From: Zancudomyces culisetae
Taxonomy: Eukaryota > Kickxellomycota > Harpellomycetes > Harpellales > Legeriomycetaceae
NCBI GenBank assembly: GCA_001969505.1
Contig: LSSK01000180.1
Location: forward strand, 1-36,927
Length of the DNA stretch: 36,927 nt
Direction of reading: 5' to 3'
Under the pieces are notes generated by a model. It was not told the origin of the DNA, did no database searches, and saw nothing but the letters and a program-made list of their open reading frames with translations. Below, in pieces: positions 23,101 through 32,046 of this stretch (position 1 is its first letter; every line of letters starts with the position of its first letter). The position numbers and the translations under genes are program-made.

Positions 23101-24522
23101 GGAATAGACTGTTCCACTTATACCTTTTCATATCCAATCAATATTGGTTTGGTAGACAAAGCCACCGAAACCAACGTCAACAATGTCAACAACAACAATG
23201 GTAATAGTAATATGGAAGTAATAGCTGCAAATCGATTTTCTCCTATTTCCAACACCAGCCAAGATGCAATCAGCAGCAGAAACAACCAAAACCAACCTTA
23301 TTCACCAATCCCTTCACACCTTTCTCTACCAATTGTTACCTCTTTTCCAGATATGCCGGATTCACTAATAGGCTATGCACCCAGGTACTTGCCTGAATCC
23401 AACCAGATATTATGTTTGATCAAAAACTTTGACCCAAAGAGAATGGAGTTCTTTATTACTGGAAAACCTGCCACCAAACTTGTGCACACCATGGCACCGA
23501 TGTTTGATTGTTGTGAGTCTCACCTAGCATCTGGTCAAACTGCCTACCCATTACTCACCAACAATAACAACAAGGGTGATAATAATAATAATAAGAATAA
23601 GAGTACTCGTGGTGCTGGTGTTGAGAATGGTCACTTTAACTCCTCTTTCAATTCAAACAACAAGTCTGGTTTCACTAGCAATAATGGTAATCATCACGTT
23701 GTATCAAAGGTTCCAACCAAACCATCAGCCATGAATTCCAAAAAGGCATTATTCATCAATGAACAGCAAAAACGAGCAAAAATCGGTGGCAAACACACTT
23801 GCTGCGGCAACTCTTGCCACAACTCCAGTGATGGTACCGGCGGTTGCCACAATGATGACAATCAAGAAAACCAAGACATGTTTGATACAGACGAGCAAAA
23901 ACAAGAGTACGATCCGTTTATCCACAATCTAAAGACTACTGGGTCATGCCACAAATGTGCATGTGGATGTGCATCGATTTCGCCATGTTCAAGCTGTTCA
24001 ACTGTTCCCACTTCACTTGCCTGTTCTGCCGGCGGGAATGGGTATCTTGGGATATATCTTTCGTTACCTGGCATGGGAACTGATAATACCGCTGCCGCCC
24101 GTAGCCGTTCAGGCAGATTTGGATCGTTTAATAGCAATAGTTCTGGTGTAGGAAATGGAAGCTTCAAATATAAAAATAATACTTCCTCATCATCACCCTC
24201 TTCTTCTTCTTCTTCTACTTCTACTTCCTCCTCCTCACCATTATTCTCTTTGCTATTAAACAATCCAGATCTGCCTGAACCCAATTACAACAACAACAAC
24301 AACAACAACAACAAAAACAACAACAAAAACAAAAACAAAAACAACAGCAATAGCAATAGCAATAGCAGTGGTATTGCAAACGACAAATCCAACCGTCGTC
24401 CAAACGCTTATCCAATCTATGTTCAAGACAATTTTGGTATAAAATACTATGTACCCTGGGCTATTGTCTTTGGTGAAGGTGTTAATGGCGTCAAGTTTAT
24501 TAACATCCCAAATGTAGTCTAA
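20182..24522 (+). CDS. CSL family (CBF1/Su(H)/LAG-1) DNA-binding transcription factor
   Basis: A single frame of 1446 residues. Residues 1-480 are disordered, Gly/Arg/Tyr/Asn-rich, with a tyrosine-rich tract and a Ser-Gly repeat near 355-370. The CSL core starts at about 484 with VAQKSYGNEKRFLCPPP, the near-invariant DNA-contacting segment of the Rel-homology N-terminal domain. That domain resumes at about 665-705 (ALFKCLHVINSGKNKDFRF) and ends in IISKPSKK (714-721). The beta-trefoil domain follows: LFNRINSQTFRTRF (about 740), VMIIRKVVCGKL (about 830), PVCQMHKIAFEL (848), LYLCAYP (883) and CWTIVGIDCSTYTF (969). The C-terminal IPT-like domain begins near 1057 and its last strands (DNFGIKYYVPWAIVF) are at about 1420-1435. 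Fission yeast Cbf11 and Cbf12 are nuclear regulators of adhesion, lipid metabolism and cell-cycle genes. No Notch partner exists in fungi. Long Asn/Ser/Gly inserts split all three domains. Family assignment is firm. The start is the first ATG and could in principle be further downstream. Confidence 0.93.
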   Translation: MLRSSRYSLLEKKGDSNPDLNRYRVSATGQMYPTPNGQMERERGDYMEAITKQDDVKENNVYKISGEVGREVYGGRGKQSNGIYPVGLIGRSVEEGYRGGGLRYIGDKIIGDSEGEKLRNPKRRIHGTEQDEIRELPIKSYKRYDPGAEGYISKDKNRVINKGSFGHEARRFDDEENGGVNGRSRVQRYRRYNKEGHVCGCDYGYDYEEIRNAREREIKKIIEMEKARIYERYKLSREREDEIYGMYDGANGRSEEQELLGFRYSKSHIARSSDELLKIKKLQSMEEYLKGESVYSGEDEAIGGGIGLCDSEMEDSNSNTDNSNYSSGHNYNYKYKYNYSYNNSHSYKYEHSGHRSINSSGSGSGSGSGSTGEGSGRESYGLDTTNMESRATDGRMSIMSLLQSNEDHFQKENDRNLQQEIQNGKDDKRGWADKVKEVGKIERLGNEDEDDGDYDYNYGYDGQEDLENPAWQTWLGDWIDNIVTVKCFYPSVAQKSYGNEKRFLCPPPAVLVWGRGESAAIARNSVMEMHVVQDFDQRSKIQEGMDEMGSRTKMALAKSRTGKTYDSVSVSESQTAIKTGHENKKYSTKFVTNQGLHNGNYLTEKNVHELGNGNSRTSQSNLTTREMVALARGLSTPAKQNGDEKKDSDNANDNRNFYVDTYDYALFKCLHVINSGKNKDFRFKLQLKMPYVVGRPVSEKGQVYAELTSEKMSIISKPSKKTNNSRGKGLCVFQGSTVSLFNRINSQTFRTRFMSVERDSGEWEALPDNWHAFRIVDVTNQTHRSLGSDSSIPLPDTTTPNNGGSTDESPLFYNAKVVLESQIAAFRSPVMIIRKVVCGKLVDDGQSPVCQMHKIAFELCDDENDSNNANGNGNGNGNNRKPLYLCAYPNNNNGSGSGSGNNGDGNENTNTVYNKSGRNVLSFLPLSINTLANTNNNNRGVKCDTDDSSSTNSNGDVSSNSTEIGDAFCWTIVGIDCSTYTFSYPINIGLVDKATETNVNNVNNNNGNSNMEVIAANRFSPISNTSQDAISSRNNQNQPYSPIPSHLSLPIVTSFPDMPDSLIGYAPRYLPESNQILCLIKNFDPKRMEFFITGKPATKLVHTMAPMFDCCESHLASGQTAYPLLTNNNNKGDNNNNKNKSTRGAGVENGHFNSSFNSNNKSGFTSNNGNHHVVSKVPTKPSAMNSKKALFINEQQKRAKIGGKHTCCGNSCHNSSDGTGGCHNDDNQENQDMFDTDEQKQEYDPFIHNLKTTGSCHKCACGCASISPCSSCSTVPTSLACSAGGNGYLGIYLSLPGMGTDNTAAARSRSGRFGSFNSNSSGVGNGSFKYKNNTSSSSPSSSSSSTSTSSSSPLFSLLLNNPDLPEPNYNNNNNNNNKNNNKNKNKNNSNSNSNSSGIANDKSNRRPNAYPIYVQDNFGIKYYVPWAIVFGEGVNGVKFINIPNVV
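21253..21294 (+). repeat. Ser-Gly coding microsatellite (AGTGGT)n
   Basis: Tandem AGTGGT hexamers encode a Ser-Gly tract in the disordered N-terminal part of the CSL protein, directly after a Tyr/Asn/Lys-rich stretch. The unit is a multiple of three, so length changes would keep the frame. Confidence 0.7.
24284..24366 (+). repeat. Asn-coding (AAC/CAA) microsatellite in the CSL gene
   Basis: Tandem AAC triplets interspersed with AAA and AGC encode a poly-Asn/Lys/Ser tract near residues 1368-1395. It sits inside the insert that separates the first and last strands of the C-terminal IPT-like domain. Likely length-polymorphic. Confidence 0.75.
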
Positions 24523-24668
24523 TCTAAAACTACTTTTGGACTCTTTTATTATTTTATTTATTTTTATTTATTTTATTTTACATTTTATATTTTATTAAAA
24601 TTATATGTGACTATTTTATAATTTTATCAAATAGATGCACTCAAAGTGTCTAAATAAACCTTGTTTAA

Positions 24669-26837
24669 TCAACTTAGTTTTAGTTTAGTAGTTACCAAAT
24701 CCTCCAACAAAGATGACGTTCTAGCGTTATTGATTTCTGTTAACACTTCCAGCTCGGCTTTTTTACCCAAATACATTAGAATGGAAATATCAACACTCCC
24801 AATTCCAGAATAATTACCACTACTAGAAATATTAGTATTAGTAGTATTAGTGTTTTGTGTTTGTACTTGTAACTGTTGATGTTTAACCATTTTCAGCAAA
24901 TACAATGCTCTAGTAAAACAATTCCTTGTCATGTTTTGTATTACATCGCTCCTGATCCTTTTGTTAACCAAATGGGTCAGAAGATCTATTGTACCAAGAC
25001 CGCAAAACTTCATTTCGTTTGGGTAAACACATTCAGAATAGATTTTGTATATATGAAATCCATATGGATCATAATCCACCAGCCCTACAATTTCGCACTT
25101 TTCAAATCCCTCCTTTTTTTTACTACCACTACCACCACTAACACCACTACTATTGGTTGTGTAATATTGATAATAACATCTTAAGTAGTTACTCAACAAA
25201 CCAACAAACTGTACTGTGTTATTGCTCGGATATCCTTTCCCCGTTATCAGAATAACATTCATAGCCTGTAATCTCTGTAATAACGCATAAAACACTGTCT
25301 CCTTTTCCACAATTACAACATATTGTAGTCTTTCACTTAATATATTTATACTGGCTATTTCGTGTACCTGAGGAATCAATAAACCCTGTGACATATCCAT
25401 TCGATAATCCAACACCGTCATTCCACTTCCATTTCCATTTCCACTCTTACTTCCGCCATTGTTTTGTCGCAATTGAATTGAAATTGGCCCCGCCATCAAT
25501 CCAGTCGCTGATGCTATTACATGCATCTGTGCCTGCTGCTTTAATCCCAACATTTTACATACATCCACGCATATCTTATCGACCGTCCTTTGTGTTTTAA
25601 ATAGATCCACGTGTTTGTAGTATATGTCTCTCCGCTTTATGTATGTATTTTCTTTGATTTGATTTGCAATAACCCCCAGAACCACCAAGTATTGTGTTGC
25701 CCGATTAGTAGTTTCCAACTTCTTGTTGATATCTTCCACTACCACACTACCGGTATTATTGTTGCTTGTTACTTTTGATAAAAATTCATCTACATTTATT
25801 TCACCCCTTGTTATTTGTCTGACAAGCCCCATTATGTATTCGTATATATGTTGCTCCTCTTCATTCATTATTCTCGTTCTCTTGTTTCTTCTTCCTTGCT
25901 TGCCACTATCATGGATGTACTCGTCGCTGGTATAATAATAACTGGATGTATTTTCATTGGATATTTCCAACTCTTCCCCCTTCCCCCTTCTCCTGCCTCT
26001 CCCCTTCCTTCTTTGCTTGTATCTTTTATCCTTGATTACTGATTTTATAAGTGATGATGCCACACTACTCAACGACCCGTTATCACTAAACTCACTAAAC
26101 TCACTAAATCCAAGTTTTTTGCATGTATATTCACTGTAGCTAGTATCGCTGCTACATTCTTGTTTCATCTCCATGTTACCTTTCCAACACGTTTTAGGTG
26201 ACTTTATTTCCTGTGGATATACGCCGCTCGAAATATCAATCACATCAATCATAGCTTCATGTCCAGAGTGGATCGATACTTCTTCCTTGGTTTCGAAAAA
26301 CGTTTCATCAATATCTGAAAAATAAATATCACTGTTATCTGTCTCCTTTTCAAAAAAGAGCTTCATACTCTCTTGCTCATCACTAGATGATGGCTTTAAC
26401 AAACTAGTACAGGTATCGGGTAAGCTATACCCGCTACCTTTCTCCAAACCATCAAGTATATTATATACCTCGCTGTACATGCTACCAGAGTCCAATTGCG
26501 CCGAAAAGATATTTGTTGTGCTGTCTCCATTACTTTTATCGCCCATTCCTTTAAATATGTCTTCAAAACTAGCACTACTACATATAGGATATTGTTCTTT
26601 GCATACATCTACTTTACCATAGCTCTGTTTATCCTCTGTGTATGTCTCCTCGTTATCCATTTCGGAAAACAGAAACGTGCTTGATAGCGCTGAGTCATAA
26701 CATTTATTTGTACCATTCTGCTCAGGGTTTTCGTTTGTTTCTATAAAACCTGAATATAAATTAGAAGGTTCATCACAATCCACAATATCCTTGGAAAAAC
26801 ACACCTCTGATATAGCCAAACTCTCTGTACTAAGCAT
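24669..26837 (-). CDS. SPO11: Spo11, meiotic DNA double-strand-break transesterase (topoisomerase VI-A-like)
   Basis: 722 residues from ATG 26837. Eleven more codons are open upstream but reach only a GTG. The conserved part starts near residue 350. The winged-helix 5Y-CAP domain has IKRRDIYYKHVDLF with the tyrosine pair at 406-407; by family comparison Tyr407 is the catalytic residue that forms the 5' phosphotyrosyl link. The Toprim domain shows VVIVEKETVF (metal-binding Glu511), then ITGKGYP, then LVDYDPYGFHIYKIY with Asp588 and Asp590. These are all the residues needed for activity. Spo11 makes meiotic breaks with a Top6B-like partner and Rec102/Rec104-type factors. The N-terminal 340-350 residues are acidic and Ser-rich with a basic patch (KGRGRRRGKG) and are absent from yeast Spo11 (398 aa) and Rec12 (345 aa). 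A start at a later ATG, for example MNEEEQHIYEYIMG, is possible. It converges on the CSL gene with 146 bp between stops. Confidence 0.93.
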   Translation of the reverse strand: MLSTESLAISEVCFSKDIVDCDEPSNLYSGFIETNENPEQNGTNKCYDSALSSTFLFSEMDNEETYTEDKQSYGKVDVCKEQYPICSSASFEDIFKGMGDKSNGDSTTNIFSAQLDSGSMYSEVYNILDGLEKGSGYSLPDTCTSLLKPSSSDEQESMKLFFEKETDNSDIYFSDIDETFFETKEEVSIHSGHEAMIDVIDISSGVYPQEIKSPKTCWKGNMEMKQECSSDTSYSEYTCKKLGFSEFSEFSDNGSLSSVASSLIKSVIKDKRYKQRRKGRGRRRGKGEELEISNENTSSYYYTSDEYIHDSGKQGRRNKRTRIMNEEEQHIYEYIMGLVRQITRGEINVDEFLSKVTSNNNTGSVVVEDINKKLETTNRATQYLVVLGVIANQIKENTYIKRRDIYYKHVDLFKTQRTVDKICVDVCKMLGLKQQAQMHVIASATGLMAGPISIQLRQNNGGSKSGNGNGSGMTVLDYRMDMSQGLLIPQVHEIASINILSERLQYVVIVEKETVFYALLQRLQAMNVILITGKGYPSNNTVQFVGLLSNYLRCYYQYYTTNSSGVSGGSGSKKKEGFEKCEIVGLVDYDPYGFHIYKIYSECVYPNEMKFCGLGTIDLLTHLVNKRIRSDVIQNMTRNCFTRALYLLKMVKHQQLQVQTQNTNTTNTNISSSGNYSGIGSVDISILMYLGKKAELEVLTEINNARTSSLLEDLVTTKLKLS

Positions 26838-27494
26838 TTTTCCTAACCAACTATTTTCCCAAATATGCACACAATAAATACATACATTAAGAGTTCTGTT
26901 TGAACACCTTTTATAATCTAACCATAAGCATAATTTTTTTTTTGGATGATTAAGCCAAGCTAGTTAGCTGTTCTTTGAGCTATTATTCATTTCACTTTCA
27001 CTTTCACTTTTACTTTTACTTTTACTGTCGCTCTTCTTTTTTACTTGGTTTATATCTATACACGCCCTTGGTGAATAGTCATGACAAAGCTTTTTTTTTT
27101 AAAAAAATACCTGTCAGATTTTCTTCAATTAAAACGTGATGGGATATTTCATTCCTGAATATATTAACAACTTTATGTCATTTTGAGCTTTAAAATTTCA
27201 AATTGACATTGAGTCCATGTTTCACAACTATTAAAGAAAACTTGGTGTGTATGTGTGTATGTGTATATGTGTGGTCATACTATCAAACTTATTTAATAAG
27301 CTCACAATTACCATCCCAAAAACCTTAAAAACACAAATCAAAAACTAGAATAAAACAAACTAAAATAAAGGATAGATTACTCCGAAAAATGTCATTTCAA
27401 AATAGAACCTAGAAACAAAATCAACAATACAAATTGAGAACCCTGAAAAAAATAAAGTAGAAAAAATAAAAAATAAAAAATAAAAATCCGTACT
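26838..27494. other. SPO11 upstream / FMP52 downstream spacer with hexamer repeats
   Basis: The two flanking genes are both on the minus strand, so this 657-bp spacer holds the SPO11 promoter and the FMP52 3' region. It contains a run of CTTTCA/CTTTTA-type hexamers (about 26990-27026) and a TGTGTA-type microsatellite (about 27246-27274). No gene was seen. Confidence 0.5.
26990..27026 (-). repeat. Tandem hexamers (GTAAAA / GTGAAA) upstream of SPO11
   Basis: Read on the minus strand this is about three GTAAAA-type units followed by about three GTGAAA-type units, 150-190 bp upstream of the SPO11 start codon. It may be a simple repeat or a cluster of binding sites in the SPO11 promoter. No known meiotic element is matched with confidence. 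Confidence 0.6.
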
Positions 27495-28250
27495 TTAGTC
27501 AAGTCGCGAGGCATGCTCAACAATGTCCTTATTTTCATAGATTGTAACAACTGGTGTTTGAACTACTTTTTCGAAAGAATCTGATACCATTGCTCTGGCT
27601 ACATCCGCAGTTGAAACAGACATCAAGTTTGGAACGAGTTTATTGACACCAGATATAATTGCTCCAAAGAAGCGCTCCATGGGCCGGCTCTCCTCGCGCT
27701 CACACACCAAAAAGGCGGGTCTGGATATCGTCAGTCTTTCAAATCCCAGCTGTTTTAGTTCGTCATCGGTTTGGCCCTTGACTTTTGGATAATAAAACAT
27801 AGAGCTTGGATTTGCACCTTGTGCAGAACACATCGAAAAGTGTCTCAATCCATTTTCTTTAAGCATCTTGGCCGAGTTAATAACATAGTCATGATCAACC
27901 TTATAGAAGCCTTCTTTTCCAGCCTTACCACGCGTGGTTCCGAGACAACAAAAACATGTCGAAGCCTCTTTGAAATCCTCCTTGTGCTTTTCGATGTTGT
28001 CGTAGTCAACCTTGACCTGAACCAATTTATCCGAATTTGGTCCATCATACTCTAATTCTCGTCGTGTAGCCACTATTACTTTTGAATATGCACCAAGAGA
28101 AAGCAAATTTCTCACAACTTCGCGTCCTACTTCCCCTGTAGGACCCAGAACCACAGCTACTGCGGCCGGGTTGCTTGCTTTAAAGGCTTCGCTCAATTCC
28201 TTGTATGCACTTCCTATCTTTGTCAGTGGCGAGATTTTTAACGAACTCAT
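27495..28250 (-). CDS. FMP52: FMP52/TIP30-like NAD(P)-binding protein (atypical short-chain dehydrogenase family)
   Basis: A single exon encodes 251 residues. The Rossmann nucleotide-binding motif GPTGEVG is at 36-42. The family signatures CCLGTTRGKAG (101-111), CSAQGA (141-146) and YPKVKG follow, with Tyr154 and Lys158 in YxxxK spacing. LTISRPAFLVCEREESRP is the typical C-terminal segment of the HTATIP2/TIP30 family. S. cerevisiae Fmp52 is the closest named relative and is found with mitochondria or the endoplasmic reticulum. Its substrate is unknown. The first 30 residues lack a strong presequence. The start at 28250 is the first ATG. It diverges from RQC1. Confidence 0.9.
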   Translation of the reverse strand: MSSLKISPLTKIGSAYKELSEAFKASNPAAVAVVLGPTGEVGREVVRNLLSLGAYSKVIVATRRELEYDGPNSDKLVQVKVDYDNIEKHKEDFKEASTCFCCLGTTRGKAGKEGFYKVDHDYVINSAKMLKENGLRHFSMCSAQGANPSSMFYYPKVKGQTDDELKQLGFERLTISRPAFLVCEREESRPMERFFGAIISGVNKLVPNLMSVSTADVARAMVSDSFEKVVQTPVVTIYENKDIVEHASRLD

Positions 28251-29042
28251 TTTACAGTTTTGTGTGTGTTTTTTATTTAGTGATTTTCCAAACTTGAAAG
28301 TTGTAACTCTACTAGAAGTAAAAAAAAACAGTCAGAATTTATATATACTTTTATTTGTAAGTATAAACATATAATAATGTAAATAGGAAAAATACATGTG
28401 TGAAAAACATGGATCATCCCATTTATACCAAGAACAAGAAAAGAAAAACATGTGGATGTTGAATGTTGTTTTGCTTTATTTTGTCTTGGCCCGTCAATAA
28501 TCTAGGCCAATTCGTGAGCACTTTTCATTCAAGTCTGCTATTGTTGTTGTTGTTGCTTTTTTTTTTCTTTCTTTCACGGCCTTTGAAATCTCCGCCAAAT
28601 AAATTCGATTTATTCAAAAAGCGAATCAATCAACCAATCAGTTATTCAAGCCCTTGCACATGAAAATAGCTGCGGCTTTTTATTTTTTGACTGGTTTTTT
28701 TTATTTTGAAATTGAAATGAAAAAAATACGAAAAATGCTGGGATAAAAAAATTTTTTAATTCTATTTATTAGCCACACAACCAGTGTAAAGAATTGAGCA
28801 AAATAGAGGAAAAATACTAAATAAAAAAAAATAATAAAAAAAGTGCGCTGTGTTGATGAGAGGACAAAAATAGATAGATATTAAGAAATCGAGTCAACTA
28901 AAAAAAAAGGCGGGGGAGACAATCGTTATTGGGAATTGAGCAGATCTTTATAGAATAAAGTTTCTTACAAGGTTTAATTAAACAAAGCAAAAAAAAAAGA
29001 ATCAATTAGAAGAGGAGATATATTAGAGAAAAGGAAAGAAAA
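28251..29042. promoter_or_regulatory. Divergent promoter region of FMP52 and RQC1
   Basis: This 792-bp AT-rich spacer separates two divergent start codons and must contain both promoters. It has a (TTG)n run near 28538-28553 and many A/T homopolymers. The 60 bp before the RQC1 start are purine-rich, resembling an A-rich leader. No RNA gene or further coding frame was recognised. Confidence 0.5.
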
Positions 29043-31855
29043 ATGTCAAATCGAGCGATAAAAAAGATACTAAAGAGCCGAGGATACGATGAACTGGAGG
29101 CTAATTTGGAAAGAGTAAAAAGACTCGAACTTGAAAAAAATAGAGAAAAGCTTGAGCAAGAGCAAGCAGAGGAAGGTGAAGATGGTGTAGCTATTGACGA
29201 AACAGCAGCTACAACTACGACTACGACCACAACATCAAAGAAAAAAAAGGCAAAGGCAAAGGCAAAAAAAGAAAATGTAGGTTTTGGACTACTTGAAAAT
29301 CTTGAGGATTTTGGAGGGATGGATACGGGAGCTAGTAAAAGCAAAAAAAAGAAAAAAAAGAAGAAGAATGCAGAAGTTGAGGAAACCGAGGATGGTGAAC
29401 AGGGTGCTATCGAGCTTGAGAACGAAGTCGCAGTAATCGAAGAAAATAGCAATGAAAATGATGTTATGGAGGAGCAGCAGCCAAGTGGAGAGGAGAAGGA
29501 TCGCGATGATAAAGAAAAAAATGTAAGTAATCATTGTATATACATTTATTCTAGTTGGATGAAATTTAAAAGAAAAAAAGCTAAACTTGTGAATTGAATG
29601 TAAATTTATAGGAAAGAGATACAGAAGAAAAAGCGAGCAAGCAACCAAAGGAGAAAGGAACAGCGGCGAACAAGAAGAAAAATAAAAACAAAAAGAACAA
29701 GAAAGGAAAAGAAAAGAAGGAAGGGGCTAGCCAGATGAAGGGGGATGAAGTATCTGCGACTCGGGGAATAGATGAGGACTTGAGAAGAAGAATTGAGGAA
29801 AACCTACAGCTTTGTAGAGAATTGGTGGGAGGAGATATAAAGTGTATGAATGCAGGAGAGGAAATCAAACGGAGGTTGGGTGGAGAGGAAAAGGAAAAAG
29901 AGAAGGGGAGAAGACGGTATATACTGCGACAAGGGCTGGAGCGTAGGAGATACATATTTGCCAAGCCAGGATTTACTTGGCCAGCAATGAGCAAAGAAAC
30001 AGGACTTAGTATAGAACGAATAAACATAGACGACGAGGAGTTTAGCGATATTAAAGAACGGTCGGAAAAGGCAGCAGATGGAGGAACGTGGTTTATGGCG
30101 AATTATTCTAACAAATACCAAGAAGCACAGCTAGAGTTTGTTGCATGTCTAAGTACGCACGATCCATATATGCTTGCAAATCTTTTACATGTAAATCCAT
30201 ACCATGTAGATACACTGCTTCAGTATGCACTGGGACTTGAGCAGGTTGGAGGGGCAATGACAGAGGAGGTTGCAGAATATATAGAAAAGGCGTTGTTTGC
30301 ACTGGAATCGTCGTTTGGGCCAGGGTTTACGTTGACAGGAGGAAACTGTCGACTGGATTATCGGAGGTCACAGAATCGCTCGTTCTTTGTGGCGTTATTT
30401 AGACAAATGGGACTGTTGGCGAAACGAGGGTGCTGGAGAAGTGCATTTGAGTTGAACAAGGTTCTGTTGAGCTTGGACCCTGTGCAGGACCCGTTCAGCG
30501 CTATTTTGAGTTTGGATTATTTTGCGATTAAATCTAAACAATACGACTATGTATTTAAGTTTTATTCCGAATGGAAGTTTTCAACACCGGCGAAATTGCC
30601 CAACTGGAGATATTCGGTGGCTCTGGCCAAGTTTCAAATGGAGATGAACGCATTGGCCAAACAGAGAAAACAGAGCGATCCCAACAAACTGAGCGAACAG
30701 GACCACCAGGAAAGCTTGGATCTGTTGGTACAAGCGATTTTGGTATTCCCCACGGTGATTCCAAAGCTATTTAAAAGCGCGAGTATTGTGACGGGATCAG
30801 AAATAGTAGAAAACCAATTTTTCAAGCCCATTTTAGTCAGCGAGGAATTTGAACAAGGCTATACAGTTATGGAGTTGTTGGCCTCGGCGTTTGTCGAACG
30901 ATCTGGATCCCTGTATCGAAGTAGAGAGGCGGGACAATGGTTGAAGTTGGGAGTATCCAGAGCCATTGAGCTTGTTAATAACTCTGAAACGGATAAAATA
31001 GAATCGTCTCCAGATAAATTCATCAACTGCGAGAGTTTGTTGGCACTTGGAAATAGCGTAAAAGAAGAGTTGTGTACATATGTGATTCCTCTAAATCTTT
31101 CAAGACACATTGTTGCCTCCGACTACCAAACTTTGATTTCTAAATTGCCTGAATCCATCAAAAGCAACGACAGCTTTGCCTTTGATCCTTTGCCTCCACC
31201 AGACGATATCAACCCAACCACCTTATTACTAGATAATTATGGTTTGGACCGACGTGGTCTCAACAACCGAGAATCCCTCACTAGATTTGCTGAACGGTTG
31301 CTTGCTGAACTAAATAACCGCAACCCTCGTCCTCGTCCTCATCCTCGTGGTAACAATGATGATGATGATGATGACTTTGATCTTGATCTTGATAATGGTC
31401 ATGAGCCTGGTATTACTAGAATCTTACGGGCTTTCTTGCCCTGGTTACGCAACAATAACAACTACAACGCCGATGAAATTGATGAGATTGAACAACTCTT
31501 GCAACAACAAAACCTTGCTGATGATACCACCACCACCACCACCACTAATGACAACGGAAACGACAACGACAATGATAATAATACTAATGATCCTGTTCCT
31601 GTAAACAGTGCCATCGGCAACTCTCTATATGACTTCCTTGCCAATGCTTTAGCTCCTGTAAGAAATGCTACAAACTCATTACTATATAACGGACCCACAA
31701 CTGATACTCAAGAAACTAATCCCAATGCCAATGTCAATTCTGTCTTGGAATCTCATCCACACTCCAACCCAGGTCCAGATCCAAATTCAGATTCAGATTC
31801 TGGTTCAGATTCTGGTTCAGAGTACTACTTTGATGCTGAAGAACAACATAGGTGA
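29043..31855 (+). CDS. RQC1: Rqc1/TCF25 subunit of the ribosome-associated quality-control complex (2 exons)
   Basis: Exons 29043-29522 and 29612-31855 give 907 residues. The 89-bp intron has a GTAAGT donor, a TTTATAG acceptor and a CTAAAC branch-like site about 25 bp before the acceptor. It is phase 0, and an in-frame stop inside it requires its removal. The N-terminus (MSNRAIKKILKSRGYDELEA) is the conserved TCF25/Nulp1 start, followed by Lys/Glu-rich tracts. The TCF25 domain begins near residue 320 (WFMANYSNKYQEAQLEFVAC, DPYMLANLLHVNPYHVDTLL) and runs to about 690. Rqc1 acts with Ltn1, Rqc2 and Cdc48 on 60S-bound nascent chains in the cytoplasm and promotes K48-linked ubiquitylation of stalled peptides. 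About 160 C-terminal residues are Asn/Asp/Thr-rich low complexity and unlike the yeast protein. Assignment is confident. Confidence 0.93.
29523..29611 (+). other. Intron of RQC1
   Basis: GTAAGT...TATAG, 89 bp, with a CTAAAC element about 25 bp from the acceptor. An earlier AG (TTCTAG at about 29554) would lead into a stop after four codons, so the 29611 acceptor is preferred. Confidence 0.85.
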
Positions 31856-32046
31856 TTTATTTATTTGAGTTTACAAATTCTTCAAACTCATTATTTATGC
31901 TATCATTATTATTTATAAATCGATCATTTATACATCATCTAATTAATAAAATAAAAGTACCACTCCCTCTCTTTTTAATTTTTTTTAATTTAATTTAATT
32001 TAATTTAATTTATTTACTCTTACAAAATTGTGGTTTCTTAATAATA

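Noticed and set aside
26838-26870. Eleven-codon upstream extension of SPO11
   Set aside because: It begins with GTG. The first ATG of the frame is at 26837, and GTG starts are not expected in a nuclear yeast gene.
29006-29452. 148-codon minus-strand frame opposite RQC1
   Set aside because: Its poly-Phe/Ser product is simply the antisense of the Lys/Glu-rich RQC1 N-terminus.
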